Below, piece after piece: positions 1-9,134 of a stretch of 58,927 nt of DNA (positions are counted from its first letter, which is position 1; each line of letters starts with the position of its first letter). The stretch lies in NCBI GenBank assembly GCA_027315165.1, contig DAHUYN010000012.1:1-58927 (forward strand), in the 5' to 3' direction. Source of the DNA: Thermoplasmata archaeon (GTDB lineage Archaea > Thermoplasmatota > Thermoplasmata > Lutacidiplasmatales > UBA184). The notes beneath the pieces are model-generated. The model saw nothing but the letters and a program-made list of their open reading frames with translations. It did no database searches and was not told the DNA's origin. A program made the translations under genes and the position numbers.

Positions 1-96
1 GACCCGCAGCGAGACGTCGGTGAGGGCGTGGAACCGCCCCGCCCCGACCACGTAGTCGATGCTGAGGTGCTCGACGTCGAGGACCGGTTCGCCCAC
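1..96 (-). CDS. ABC transporter ATP-binding protein, peptide type (5'-end only)
   Basis: Only the first 32 codons are inside the window; the rest runs off the left edge. The frame opens with GTG at 96 and reads VGEPVLDVEHLSIDYVVGAG, the usual opening beta-strands of a DppD/OppD-type nucleotide-binding domain just before the Walker A region, which is not visible. It follows the DppC-like permease stop by only three bases, so it is the next gene of the same minus-strand importer operon. The family call rests on this N-terminus and the operon order; the Walker motifs cannot be checked here. Confidence 0.75.
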   Translation of the reverse strand, partial: MGEPVLDVEHLSIDYVVGAGRFHALTDVSLRV

Positions 97-99
97 GGC

Positions 100-1158
100 T
101 CACTCCTCGGCCCGGCGGACGAGCATCGCGGAGCCCGCCTCGGCCTGGGCGCGCCGGCTCCGCGGGTCGAGGATGTCCCGCAGGCCATCGCCGAGAAGGC
201 TGAACGCGAGCACCGTGACGAAGATCGCGAGGCCCGGCGCGAGGACGGTCCAGGGGTACGTCGAGAGGTACGACTGGTAGAACTCGATCATGCTGCCCCA
301 CTCCGGCGTGGCCGAGGGGTAGGGCAGGACCTGGACCACGTAGAAGATCGTCGAGATGACCACGATGACCGTGCCGACGTCCATCGTGAAGTAGACGACC
401 AGCGGCTCGAGGACGTTGCGAAGGACGTGGCGGAGGAGGATCCGGCCCTCGCGCACCCCGGCGGCTCGCGCCGCCATGACGTACGGCTGGTGCTTCACCG
501 ACAGGACCTCGCCGCGCGCGAGGCGGACGTAGTACGGCCACCACGTCACGAGCACGGCCACGATCGCGCCGTCGACGGTCCGTCCGATCGACGCGGCGAT
601 CGCGAGCGCGAGGACGAGGCTCGGGAACGACAGGAAGATGTCGGCGAGCCGCATGATCGTCACGGAGACGGCGCCCCCGAGCGTCCCGGGACGGTCCCAG
701 TAGCCGGCGACGAGCCCGAGCGCCCCGCCGGCGACGAGCGAGATGCCGGCGACGGAGAACCCGATCGCGAGGTCGATCGGGAGCGCCGCGACGACGTTCG
801 AGTAGATGTCGCGGCCGAGCTCGTCCGTGCCGAGCGGGTGGGCCCACGACGGCGCCTGGTGGTACGCGGTCGACAGCTGGTTGGGCGGGTAGAGGAGGAC
901 GAGTCCGGGCGCCACCACCGCGAGGAGCGCCATCACCGCGATCACCACGACCAGGGCGAACCCGACGAACGAGAGCGGGTTCGCCCAGAGGATCCGCAGG
1001 AACGAGACGACGCCCCGACGTACCTTGTCCGCCGTCGCGGCCGCGGCTTCCGCGCGGGCGGAGCGGCGAGCCGGCGGGAGAGCGCCGGGGTAGGGTTCCC
1101 GGGCGTCCGCGTCCTCGACCGGGGCGGCGGGCGGCGGGGGTCGGCCGGATCCCGCCAT
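100..1158 (-). CDS. Peptide/nickel-type ABC transporter permease, DppC-like
   Basis: This 352-residue inner-membrane permease belongs to the DppC/OppC family, which pairs with a DppB-type permease to move peptides or similar solutes inward. It has about six hydrophobic segments. The family's EAA-type cytoplasmic loop is visible as residues reading 'VMAARAAGVREGRILLRHVL'. 'HPLGTDELGRDIYS' in the periplasmic loop after TM1 is a hallmark of DppC proteins. The first 45 residues are Pro/Ala/Arg-rich and poorly conserved-looking, so the true start could be slightly downstream. Its ATG directly abuts the stop codon of the upstream DppB gene, so the two are co-translated. The substrate cannot be told from sequence, and no binding-protein gene is in view. 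Confidence 0.93.
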   Translation of the reverse strand: MAGSGRPPPPAAPVEDADAREPYPGALPPARRSARAEAAAATADKVRRGVVSFLRILWANPLSFVGFALVVVIAVMALLAVVAPGLVLLYPPNQLSTAYHQAPSWAHPLGTDELGRDIYSNVVAALPIDLAIGFSVAGISLVAGGALGLVAGYWDRPGTLGGAVSVTIMRLADIFLSFPSLVLALAIAASIGRTVDGAIVAVLVTWWPYYVRLARGEVLSVKHQPYVMAARAAGVREGRILLRHVLRNVLEPLVVYFTMDVGTVIVVISTIFYVVQVLPYPSATPEWGSMIEFYQSYLSTYPWTVLAPGLAIFVTVLAFSLLGDGLRDILDPRSRRAQAEAGSAMLVRRAEE

Positions 1159-2175
1159 CTAGCGCCACTCCACGCGAGGGTCGAGGACCCCGTAGAGGAT
1201 GTCGGCGATCATGTTCGCGATCACGACCCCGATCGCGAAGACGATCACGACCCCGATCGTCCCGGAGAAGTTGTAGCTCGTGATCGCGCTGAACGCGTAG
1301 GAGCCGATCCCCGGCCACGCGAAGACCTCCTCGACGACCACCGTGCCCGAAAGGAGACCGCCCGCCGTGACCCCGAGGACCGTGATCGTCGAGATGAGGG
1401 CGTTCCGGAGCGCGTGCTTGTAGAGGACGACGAACTCGGAGAGGCCCTTCATTCGCGCGGAGTTCACGAAGTCGAGCGGGAGGACCTCGAGCATCGAGCT
1501 CCGGGTCATCCTCGTCGCGATCCCCATGTTGATGAACGCGAGGAGGGTCGCGGGCAGGAACAGGTGCGCGACGGCGTCGTAGAGGAACGGGACGTTCCCG
1601 GCGAGGAGGGCGTCGAGGACGGAGAAGTGCGTGTACTGCGGGAACGGCGGGGGGGCGCTGTACATCCCCGAGGTCGGGAGGCCGAGGATCGGGGCCAGGA
1701 GGATCGCCGCCACGACGGCCCCGAGGTAGGTCGGCGTCGCCCAGCCGCTCAGATAGAAGATCCGCACGAGGTGGTCGGCCCAGCGGCCCGAGTGGCGGGC
1801 CGCGATCACGCCGAGCGGGATCCCGACGACGACCATCAGGAACAGGGCCGCGAGCACGAGCTCGAGCGTCGCGGGGACCGCCGCCGCGATCACGGGGAGC
1901 ACGGCCGTCCCCTGGGCCGAGGCGCCCCAGTTCCCCTCGAGGAGGTTGACGAAGTACCGCCAGAACTGGACGTAGAGCGGCTGGTCGAGCGCGAAGTTGC
2001 GCATGCACGCCTGGAGCGTCGAGCGGCTCGCGTGCGGGTACCAGACGACGCAGGGGTTCGTGACCGCGACGTGCGTGAAGAAGAAGGTGATGACGACGAC
2101 GCCGAACAGGACGGGGATCAGCAGAAGGAGGCGCTTGGCGATGAAGACGAGGAGGTCGGTCGGGCTCCGTCCCAC
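1159..2175 (-). CDS. Peptide/nickel-type ABC transporter permease, DppB-like
   Basis: This is a 338-residue membrane permease of the DppB/OppB family, close to the usual length. The N-terminal segment 'FIAKRLLLLIPVLFGVVVITFFF' region (TM1) and the C-terminal end 'ADILYGVLDPRVEWR' are typical: most DppB proteins finish with '...D.LY.l.DPRvr'. The conserved loop reads 'DFVNSARMKGLSEFVVLYKH'. It starts with GTG at 2175 and is the first gene of the operon DppB-DppC-DppD in the minus direction. The 110-bp gap before the aminotransferase gene may hold its promoter, but no strong TATA box is obvious there. Confidence 0.93.
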   Translation of the reverse strand: MGRSPTDLLVFIAKRLLLLIPVLFGVVVITFFFTHVAVTNPCVVWYPHASRSTLQACMRNFALDQPLYVQFWRYFVNLLEGNWGASAQGTAVLPVIAAAVPATLELVLAALFLMVVVGIPLGVIAARHSGRWADHLVRIFYLSGWATPTYLGAVVAAILLAPILGLPTSGMYSAPPPFPQYTHFSVLDALLAGNVPFLYDAVAHLFLPATLLAFINMGIATRMTRSSMLEVLPLDFVNSARMKGLSEFVVLYKHALRNALISTITVLGVTAGGLLSGTVVVEEVFAWPGIGSYAFSAITSYNFSGTIGVVIVFAIGVVIANMIADILYGVLDPRVEWR

Positions 2176-2285
2176 CGCCTCATCCCCCCGCCAAAGGTTC
2201 GCGCGGGTCTCCGCCGGCGCGGCGCACGGGCTCCCGAGGGGGCGACCCTACTTGTACGTTGGCTCTCTCGTGGGCGCACCAGCGC

Positions 2286-4001
2286 CTAGACGTAGTAGTC
2301 CCTGGGCAGGTCGCGGAGCTCGTGGAACGTCTCGTGGATGACCTCGAGGAACCTGTCGACGTCCTTCTCGGTGTGCGCCGACGAGAAGGTGAGGCGCTCG
2401 TAGTTGTCGGGGTGGATGTAGATGCCCTTGTCGAGCAAGAGCTGGTGGTGGCGGAGGTACAGGTTCCAGTCGATCTGGAGCGACTCCCGATAGTTCGAGA
2501 TCTTCTTGCGGCGCGTGAAGAAGAACTGGAGCATCCCGTTGACGGACTGGACGAGGACGTTCAGCTTCGCGTCCCGCCCCGCGGCCTCGATCCCCTTCTC
2601 CATCCGGGTCGTGAGCCGCGCGAACCGGTCGTAGAGCTCCTCGCCGCCGCGTGTGAGGATCTTCAGGTTCGCGAGCGAGCCCGCGAGCGAGAGGTTGTTC
2701 GCGAAGTAGGTCCCGCCGAAGCTGATCCGCCCGGGGGCGATCATCTCCATGAACTCCGCCTTCCCCGAGACGGCCGAGATCGGCACGCCGCCGCCGAGCG
2801 CCTTCGCCCAGCAGGAGAGGTCGGGCTCGACGTTGTAGAGCTGCTGGGCGCCGCCCGGGGCGATGCGGAAGCCGGTGAACACCTCGTCGAAGATGAGGAG
2901 CAGGTCGTTCTCTCGCGTGATCTCCCGGACCCGCTTGAGGTACTCCGGCGCCGGCGCGATGATCCCGGCGTTGGCCATCACCGGCTCCATGATGACGGCG
3001 GCGAGGCGGTCGCGATAGCGCTTGACCATGCGCTCGAGGGCCGGGATCGAGTTGTACGGCGAGACCATCACGTAGTCGGTCACGCCCGGGGGGATCCCCG
3101 CCGAGTTCGGCAGCGGCCTCGGGTACTCGTCGAGGCCGGCGACGATCGGCGGCGCCTCCGCGCTGATCAGCGCGTAGTCGTGCTGGCCGTGGTAGTGGCC
3201 CTCGAACTTGAGCAGGCCGTCCTTCCCCGTCACGGCGCGCGCGATGCGGATCGCGTTCATCGTCGCGTCGGAGCCGTTCGAGCAGAACGCGACGCGCTCC
3301 GCGTTCGGAACGAGGCGCTGGAACGCTTTGGCGACCTCGATCTCGAGCTCCGTCGGGGAGGCGAAGTGGAAGCCGAGCTCGGCCTGCTGCGCGAGCGCCC
3401 GGACCATCTCGGGGTGCGCGTGGCCGTTGATGAGGCAGCCGTAGGCCAGGTTGAAGTCGAGGTACTCGTTCCCGTCCTCGTCCCAGATCCTCGCCCCCTT
3501 CCCCCTCGCGATGAACGGCGGGACCGGGTCGTAGCTCGCGACCCGGATGAGGGAGCTCGTCGAGTTCGGGATGTGCTTCTTTCCCTCCTCGAAGAGCTTG
3601 GCGCTCTTCCTGAGCTTCGGGACGAGCCTGGCGATCGGGATCGGCAGCGGCAGGGGCGTCTCCGCCTCCGGCTCCGCCTTCTCCGCCGCCTTCTCCGAAC
3701 TCTTCTCGGACGGCCGGTCGGCCCCCTTCTCCGACGGACGCTCCTCGGCCCGCTCCGGGCTCTTCTCGGGCTTGTCCGAAGGGTGCTCGGGAGACTTCTC
3801 CGAGCTCTTCTCGGGTCCGCGGCCCCCGTCCGGGGCCGAGGGACGGACCTCGGCGCTCGGGGTCGCGTCGGCCCAGAGCGCCGGACCCCCCCGGCCCGGA
3901 GCCTCGGTCAGCGCGGGATCCGAAGGAAGAAGGCGAGGCGCGACCGCGTCGGGTTCGCTCGCGCTCGTGACCGCGGTTTCCCTCGCCCCCATCGAGTACA
4001 C
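2286..4001 (-). CDS. Class III aminotransferase, glutamate-1-semialdehyde aminomutase-like, with a charged N-terminal extension
   Basis: The C-terminal 430 or so residues are a PLP-dependent class III aminotransferase most like HemL. The motif 'LKFEGHYHGQHDYA' matches the HemL FEG-YHG signature, 'LLIFDEVFTGFRIAPGGAQ' carries the PLP-ring Asp, and 'CWAKALGGGVPI' carries the Schiff-base lysine. HemL makes 5-aminolevulinate from glutamate-1-semialdehyde, but no other tetrapyrrole gene is nearby, so a different amino-acid substrate is possible. Roughly the first 115 residues are a low-complexity Glu/Lys/Pro/Ser tract with repeated 'SEK' units that ordinary HemL lacks. A strong TATA box lies 26-30 bases before the start. 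The start is 4001, or the Met three codons later. Confidence 0.85.
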   Translation of the reverse strand: MYSMGARETAVTSASEPDAVAPRLLPSDPALTEAPGRGGPALWADATPSAEVRPSAPDGGRGPEKSSEKSPEHPSDKPEKSPERAEERPSEKGADRPSEKSSEKAAEKAEPEAETPLPLPIPIARLVPKLRKSAKLFEEGKKHIPNSTSSLIRVASYDPVPPFIARGKGARIWDEDGNEYLDFNLAYGCLINGHAHPEMVRALAQQAELGFHFASPTELEIEVAKAFQRLVPNAERVAFCSNGSDATMNAIRIARAVTGKDGLLKFEGHYHGQHDYALISAEAPPIVAGLDEYPRPLPNSAGIPPGVTDYVMVSPYNSIPALERMVKRYRDRLAAVIMEPVMANAGIIAPAPEYLKRVREITRENDLLLIFDEVFTGFRIAPGGAQQLYNVEPDLSCWAKALGGGVPISAVSGKAEFMEMIAPGRISFGGTYFANNLSLAGSLANLKILTRGGEELYDRFARLTTRMEKGIEAAGRDAKLNVLVQSVNGMLQFFFTRRKKISNYRESLQIDWNLYLRHHQLLLDKGIYIHPDNYERLTFSSAHTEKDVDRFLEVIHETFHELRDLPRDYYV

Positions 4002-4032
4002 ATCCTAAGCGCTTTGCCCAGCCGGAGGAGCC

Positions 4033-4043
4033 TATATATAATT
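4033..4043 (-). promoter_or_regulatory. TATA box for the HemL-like gene
   Basis: The plus-strand run TATATATAATT reads AATTATATATA on the coding strand. It sits in an AT-rich island of about 110 bp, unusual in this GC-rich stretch. Counting about 26 bases on puts the transcript start near 4010, which leaves a leader of only about 10 nt before the ATG at 4001. Confidence 0.75.
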
Positions 4044-4173
4044 GGCGAGTGACGATATCGCGGAATTGATTTGATACAATCTACACGCAATCGAATATAC
4101 AGTAAAGGTATCGGCTCATAGAGGCCGAATCAGGTAGTGTTTCGGCCTACATGCGCTTCGGATTGGCACGAAA

Positions 4174-5385
4174 TCACGCTTTTCCGAACGGATTCTTGTG
4201 GGGGTCGACCCGGGGGAGCGGCGGCTCGAGGGGGACGATCGTCGTCGCGATCCCCCGCGCGGCGAGCTCGGCCCGGAACGGAGCCGCCGGGATCGCCACC
4301 TCGGGCGGCACGACACCGGTGGCTCGGACGGCTCCGCCGACGAGCATCTCGGCGCCGACCGAGCCGCCGATCCCGACCGCGTACTCCGTCGCCGAGAGCC
4401 CCCAGTCGGGGCGCGGGGGGAACCGGCCGAGCGCATGGCGGGTCTCGGGCCGTCCGTTGACGACACCGCGGACCTCGATGTCCATCACCTCCCAGTCGTT
4501 CGGCGTGACGCCCTTGGGGATGCCGAGCAGTCCCTCGCGCTTGAGGAGGGCGAGCGTGAACTCTCTCGGGACCACCGGGCCCGCCCGGAGCGGGACGGGG
4601 CGGTCCGACGCGAGTCCGAGGAGCGCCATCGTGCGGAGGACCTCGATCCCGGGGCCGCCCTCCTTCCACTCGACGTGGGCCACGTGCCCGGCGGCGAGCG
4701 TGTGGGGGAGCGTCGCCGGCTCGGAGTGGAGGGTCCGGTAGACCCGCGTCCGGCCGACGGGCTCGGGGAAGTCGTACTCCTCGGCCCCGCTCATCGCGGG
4801 CGCCTCGACGTAGGCCCCGTCGTGCCAGATCATCGCCGGCAGGACCATCTCGTCGAGGAACGTCGACGGCGACCAGGTGAACAGGACCTCGGGCCCGTTC
4901 TCGGTGAAATCCCGCCAGCCGTCCCGGATGATGATCGCCTCGACCTTCTCCATCCCCTCGACGGCCTGCGCCGCCAGGACGTTCGAGACGCCGGGGACCT
5001 GTCCCAACCCGGGGATCGCGACCAGGCCCGCGTCGCGGAACCGGGCGTTCCACTCGAGCTGGCGGCGGGTCATGTGGAAGAGGCCGCCGAAGTCGAGGTA
5101 GGGGACGTTCGCCGCGAGGCACCCGGCCATCACGTCGAGGTTGAACTGGTACTGCACGGCGTTGACGCAGACGTCGGCGCCCGAGAGCGCGTGCCCGAGC
5201 GAGGCCGGGTCACGGACGTCGACACGGAGCGCCTGCGCGGTCGGACCCGCCGCCTTCGCCGCCGACTCGGCGAGCGGGACGTCGAGGTCCCCGACGACGA
5301 CGTGCTCGAACCGCCCGCCTCGAACGAGGTCGCGGACGCTGCACCGGCCGGTGAGCCCCCCGCCCCCGAGCACGACCGCCTTCAT
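4174..5385 (-). CDS. Saccharopine dehydrogenase family NAD(P)-binding oxidoreductase
   Basis: This 403-residue protein opens with a Rossmann fold, 'MKAVVLGGGGLTGRCSVRDL', followed by the typical second strand ending in Asp ('VVVGDLD'). The stretch 'GADVCVNAVQYQFNLDVMAGCL' and later 'YLDFGGLF' and 'IPGLGQVPGVSNVLA' match the saccharopine dehydrogenase/LYS9 superfamily. Such proteins act on amino-acid adducts in lysine metabolism or related pathways; the substrate here is not known. It is convergent with nothing and is followed, after about 170 bp, by the HemL-like gene in the same direction. A CATAGCG-type TATA-like element lies about 20-30 bases upstream of the ATG at 5385. Confidence 0.85.
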   Translation of the reverse strand: MKAVVLGGGGLTGRCSVRDLVRGGRFEHVVVGDLDVPLAESAAKAAGPTAQALRVDVRDPASLGHALSGADVCVNAVQYQFNLDVMAGCLAANVPYLDFGGLFHMTRRQLEWNARFRDAGLVAIPGLGQVPGVSNVLAAQAVEGMEKVEAIIIRDGWRDFTENGPEVLFTWSPSTFLDEMVLPAMIWHDGAYVEAPAMSGAEEYDFPEPVGRTRVYRTLHSEPATLPHTLAAGHVAHVEWKEGGPGIEVLRTMALLGLASDRPVPLRAGPVVPREFTLALLKREGLLGIPKGVTPNDWEVMDIEVRGVVNGRPETRHALGRFPPRPDWGLSATEYAVGIGGSVGAEMLVGGAVRATGVVPPEVAIPAAPFRAELAARGIATTIVPLEPPLPRVDPHKNPFGKA

Positions 5386-5488
5386 CGAGCGGGCGAGACG
5401 CTAGCGCTATGGAACCTTTGGGGGCCCCCGGGGAGGGCCCCGATCCTGCCGGCGCAAGCCTAAGGCGTGGGGTGCGGTCGGGGAAGGG

Positions 5489-5971
5489 ATGCGTACGGCC
5501 CGGCTCCGTGGCGACCTCTCGCTGCTGCGGCAGGGTGTCGACGTCGCGATCGGCTTCGGGGTCCGGTCGCTGGGTGGCCTCGTCTCCGTCGCGGAGCTCC
5601 TCGAGTCCTCCGTCTACGAACGCGGGTCGCTCACCGCGACGCCGTCGGGCTTCTCGTTCACCTTCCTCAACCCTCCGCTCCGCATGGGGGCGTTCTCCGC
5701 GCTGCGCCTGTCGTGGAACGGCGCTCGGGTCCCGCCCGAGGACGCGCAGGTCCGTACGACCGGGTCGGCGCAGCCGAGGAGCTTCGCCTCGGTGGACCGG
5801 GCCCACCCGGTCGTCCTGCCGGTCGGCGCCCGCACGCACTTCGAGGTCCACCTCCCGCGGGCGGAGCCCGGGACGCAACGGGTCCGCCTCGAGCTCGAGA
5901 GCGTCGCGATCCCGCCCCTCGTGTGGTTCGAGTTCGCCGAGGTCGCCCGGAGCCCCGGGGCGGCGCCGTGA
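5489..5971 (+). CDS. Conserved-looking hypothetical protein upstream of the glycoside hydrolase
   Basis: This 160-residue protein has no family I recognise. It begins 'MRTARLRGDLSLLRQGVDVAIGFG' and is largely beta-rich, with no signal peptide or membrane span. A weak TATA-like run (CCTAAGG, about 5458-5464) lies some 27 bases before the ATG. Its TGA overlaps the GTG of the next gene (GTGA at 5968-5971), so the two are translationally coupled. That coupling suggests it works with the carbohydrate enzyme, perhaps as an accessory or ligand-binding subunit; this is inference from context only. Confidence 0.7.
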   Translation: MRTARLRGDLSLLRQGVDVAIGFGVRSLGGLVSVAELLESSVYERGSLTATPSGFSFTFLNPPLRMGAFSALRLSWNGARVPPEDAQVRTTGSAQPRSFASVDRAHPVVLPVGARTHFEVHLPRAEPGTQRVRLELESVAIPPLVWFEFAEVARSPGAAP

Positions 5972-8166
5972 CCGACGACCCGGACCCGCTCTGGGTCGAG
6001 GAGTTGACGGCGGCCGACCCGGCCCGTCCCCTCCTCTCGACGGGCGGTGCGGCGGCGGTCGTCCTCTCGGCCGGAGGCGATGTGGCTCTCACGCGGGAGA
6101 CCCGTGGCGGTGACCTCGAGTGGGGAGGCGTCTACGCGCAGGGCATCCGCCTCACCGGCCCCTGGAGGCTCGAGGGGCTCGTCGACGGCACTCGCTTCGG
6201 GTTGCCCGGAACGCTCGAGCGCCAGACCGTTCGACGCTCCCGGATCACGAGTCGGCACCGCTGGGGGCCCGTCACCGTCCTCGAGGAGCTTTTCGCGCTT
6301 CCGAGCGCCCCCGGGGCCGTCCGACGGCTCGTCGTCGACACCGAGCGACCGGTGCGCCTCTCCCTGCTCTCGTCGTGGAGTCCGTTCCTGGCCCCGGTGC
6401 TCGTCGAGGGCGTGAAGCCGTACGACTACGAGCTCGGCGACGAGGGCGGGACGGTCGTCGCGCGGTCCCACGGGCACGCCGTCGCGGTCGACGTCCTTCC
6501 GGCGCCGGTCTCGTGGGAGGTCGACGGTCGGCCGTGGGACCTCTCCTCGATGCGGGGGGAGATCGGGACCGTTCGCAGCCGCCTCGAAGCGGACCTCGTC
6601 CCCGGGACACCTGTGACCTTCGGCTTCGCGGTCTGGGGAGGGCTCTCGAGCACGCTCGAACGGCACCGGGGGCTCGGGCGTCGGGTGCTCGCGGGGGACC
6701 CGGAGGGCCAGGGCGCCGAGGCGGACCGCACCTGGCGGTCCTGGATCGACCGGACCCCGGCGCTGTCGCTGCCGGACGACCCCGATCTCGAGCGCGCCTA
6801 CGGGCTCGCGCGGGGCGCCCTCCGGGCGCTCTACACCGAGCCCGAGCCCGGACTTCGGGGACTCGTTGCCGGCTATCCCTGGTACTCCGCGCTCTGGTGC
6901 CGCGACGTCGCCTGGATGCTCCCGGCGGTGCTGTGGCTCGGTGACCACGCGTGGGCCCGAGAGACGATCGCGACCGTCCTCGGGTTCCAGGCGAACGCGC
7001 ACATCCCCCTGCTCGGGGCGGAGCCGGGAGAGCTGCCGATGCAGCTCTCGCCCGGCCCCGTCTTCCTCTTCGGCACCTCCGACACGACGCTCTACTACCC
7101 GGCGCTCGTGGCGAGGCTCTTGGCCCACTCGGGCCGGAGCGACCTGGTCGGCGCCTGGTGGCCCCACCTCGAGGGGGTCCTCGCCTGGGCGCGTGCGCGG
7201 ACCGACCCGACGACCGGGCTCCTCCGCCACGGAGGCGAGGCGGAGGAGATCCAGGAGGCGAGCGCCGCGATCGGCCGGGTCCACTACGGGTTCGACGCCG
7301 TCGACACGACCATCTGGGACTCGACGGACCGGCGGGCCCATGCGATCGACGTCCAGGTGCTCCATGTCTCGGCGCTCCGGGCCCTCGTCGCCCTCGGCGC
7401 CGTCGCCGGCGGACGCCGGGAGGTGCCGTCGAGCGAGGAGGTCGAGAGGGCCGCCGCGGCCGTCCGCTCCCGCTACCTGTGGCCGGAGGAGGGCTACCTG
7501 GCCGATTCGATCGCCCGCGACGGCCGCCAGGTACGGCGGCTCCGCCCGAACGCGCTTCGGGCGGTCAGCGAGGGACTCCTCGAGGCCGAGACGGCCCGGA
7601 GATCCGTCGCCCGGGCCCTCCGGCCGGACCTTCTGACGGAGCGGGGGATGCGGACGCTCTCGAACCTCGACCCGGGCTACGACCCTCGTGCCTACCACGA
7701 CGGTCAGGTCTGGCCGATCGCGACGGTCTGGGCGGCCGAGGCGGCGTACGCCGTCGGGGACGCTGACGCGGGCTACAACGGCCTTCGGCGGGCGGCCTCG
7801 AGCCTTCTCGAGGAGGGCGGGATGGCGAACGAGTGCTACGACGGCGACCGCGGCACCCCGTTCGACTCCTGCTTCCTGCTCGGCTTCAGTGTCGCCCCGT
7901 TCCTCACCGTCCTGTTCGAGCGGCTCTGGGGGCTCGGCGTCGACGCGCTGTCGCGCCGCCTCTCGGTACGTCCCGCGTTCCCCCAACGCTGGAGGTCGGC
8001 AGCGCTCTCGAACCTCGCGGTCGGGGACGGCCACGTGGACCTCACCTGGACCCCGGAGCGGCTCACCGTGGCCTGGAGCGGGCCGGGCCCGCTCACCGTC
8101 GACGCGGGCGGGCCCTCGCGCGGGCTCGTCGAGCGCGGCTCGGCGACGTTCGACCTCCCCCCGTGA
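5968..8166 (+). CDS. Glycogen-debranching-type glycoside hydrolase (amylo-alpha-1,6-glucosidase, GDE_C family)
   Basis: The 732-residue product has an N-terminal beta-sandwich (about residues 1-250, 'LEWGGVYAQGIRLTGPWRLE') and a C-terminal alpha/alpha toroid. This is the arrangement of GDE_C and related GH15-like debranching enzymes. The toroid has the signature-like 'GYPWYSALWCRDVAWMLPAV' and 'YHDGQVWPIATVWAAEAAYA'. The family cuts alpha-1,6 branch points or processes related oligosaccharides in the cytoplasm; no signal peptide is present. GTG at 5968 is chosen because it overlaps the stop of the upstream gene; open sequence further upstream is simply a shadow of that gene. The exact substrate is open. 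Confidence 0.85.
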   Translation: MTDDPDPLWVEELTAADPARPLLSTGGAAAVVLSAGGDVALTRETRGGDLEWGGVYAQGIRLTGPWRLEGLVDGTRFGLPGTLERQTVRRSRITSRHRWGPVTVLEELFALPSAPGAVRRLVVDTERPVRLSLLSSWSPFLAPVLVEGVKPYDYELGDEGGTVVARSHGHAVAVDVLPAPVSWEVDGRPWDLSSMRGEIGTVRSRLEADLVPGTPVTFGFAVWGGLSSTLERHRGLGRRVLAGDPEGQGAEADRTWRSWIDRTPALSLPDDPDLERAYGLARGALRALYTEPEPGLRGLVAGYPWYSALWCRDVAWMLPAVLWLGDHAWARETIATVLGFQANAHIPLLGAEPGELPMQLSPGPVFLFGTSDTTLYYPALVARLLAHSGRSDLVGAWWPHLEGVLAWARARTDPTTGLLRHGGEAEEIQEASAAIGRVHYGFDAVDTTIWDSTDRRAHAIDVQVLHVSALRALVALGAVAGGRREVPSSEEVERAAAAVRSRYLWPEEGYLADSIARDGRQVRRLRPNALRAVSEGLLEAETARRSVARALRPDLLTERGMRTLSNLDPGYDPRAYHDGQVWPIATVWAAEAAYAVGDADAGYNGLRRAASSLLEEGGMANECYDGDRGTPFDSCFLLGFSVAPFLTVLFERLWGLGVDALSRRLSVRPAFPQRWRSAALSNLAVGDGHVDLTWTPERLTVAWSGPGPLTVDAGGPSRGLVERGSATFDLPP

Positions 8167-8201
8167 GAACGCTGATAAGCGGCAGGCCCTCCGGCTCGGC
8201 G

Positions 8202-9134
8202 ATGCCCGACGCCATCGAGGTCGACGGGCTTCGAAAGCGCTACGGCCCGCTCGCGGCCGTCGACGGCATCCGCTTCACCGTCCCCGTCGGGGAGGTCTTT
8301 GCCTTCCTCGGGCCGAACGGGGCGGGCAAGACGACGACCGTCGAGATCCTCGAGGGCCTGCGGCACCGCTCGGAGGGGGAGGTCCGGGTCCTCGGGCTCG
8401 ACCCGTGGCACGACGCCGCCCGGCTGCACGAGCGGATCGGCGTCATCCCGCAGGAGTTCCGGTTCTTCGAGAAGATCCACCCGAGGGAGGCGATCGCCTA
8501 CTACGGGGTGCTCTTCGGGACCCGCCCCGACCCGGAGCGTCTTCTCCGCCTCGTCGGGCTGAGCGACAAGGCCGACGCGCGCTTCGACACCCTCTCGGGG
8601 GGCCAGAAGCAGAAGCTCGGCCTCGCCCTCGCGCTCGTCAACGACCCCCAGGTCTGCTTCCTCGACGAGCCGACGACGGGCCTCGATCCGCAGGCCCGAC
8701 GGGCGATCTGGGAGGTGGTCCGCAAGCTCAAGGCGGAGGGCCGGACGGTCTTCCTCACGACCCACTACCTCGAGGAGGCCGAGCTCCTGGCCGACCAGGT
8801 CGCGATCATCCACCACGGCCGCATCATCGCCGAGGGGACGCCGGGCGAGATCATCGCGGCCCACGGCCGCTCCGAGCGGCTGAGCGTCGAGTCGACCCCC
8901 GCGCTCGCCACCTACCTTAGGGACCGTCTCGGCCTCGAGGCGACGGCCCGGGACGGCCGCGTCGAGGTGCCGATGCACGCCCGCGGGGACGCGCTCAAGG
9001 TGCTCACCGCGCTCGAGGCGAGCGGATTGCCCTGGCAGTCGTTCTCGACCGAGCGGGACACGCTCGAGGACGTCTTCGTGTCGCTTGTCGGGCGGATGGA
9101 CGAGGGGGAGCTCAAGGCGGAGGGGAACCCGTGA
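8202..9134 (+). CDS. ABC-2 type exporter ATP-binding subunit
   Basis: This 310-residue protein is a complete nucleotide-binding domain of the CcmA/DrrA-type. It has Walker A 'GPNGAGKTT', the Q-loop in 'IGVIPQEFRFF', the signature 'LSGGQKQKLGLALAL', Walker B 'VCFLDEPTTGLDPQ' and the switch His in 'FLTTHYLEEAE'. The C-terminal 70 residues form the extension common in DrrA-like proteins. A TATA-like TGATAAGC about 27 bases before the ATG suggests a leaderless transcript starting here. The stop overlaps the GTG of the membrane partner. The exported substrate is unknown. Confidence 0.95.
   Translation: MPDAIEVDGLRKRYGPLAAVDGIRFTVPVGEVFAFLGPNGAGKTTTVEILEGLRHRSEGEVRVLGLDPWHDAARLHERIGVIPQEFRFFEKIHPREAIAYYGVLFGTRPDPERLLRLVGLSDKADARFDTLSGGQKQKLGLALALVNDPQVCFLDEPTTGLDPQARRAIWEVVRKLKAEGRTVFLTTHYLEEAELLADQVAIIHHGRIIAEGTPGEIIAAHGRSERLSVESTPALATYLRDRLGLEATARDGRVEVPMHARGDALKVLTALEASGLPWQSFSTERDTLEDVFVSLVGRMDEGELKAEGNP

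Noticed and set aside
28-2289. A 753-codon plus-strand frame opposite the ABC permease genes
   Set aside because: It is Arg/Asp/Glu-rich antisense sequence of two clear DppB/DppC genes, created by the high GC; no domain or start signal.
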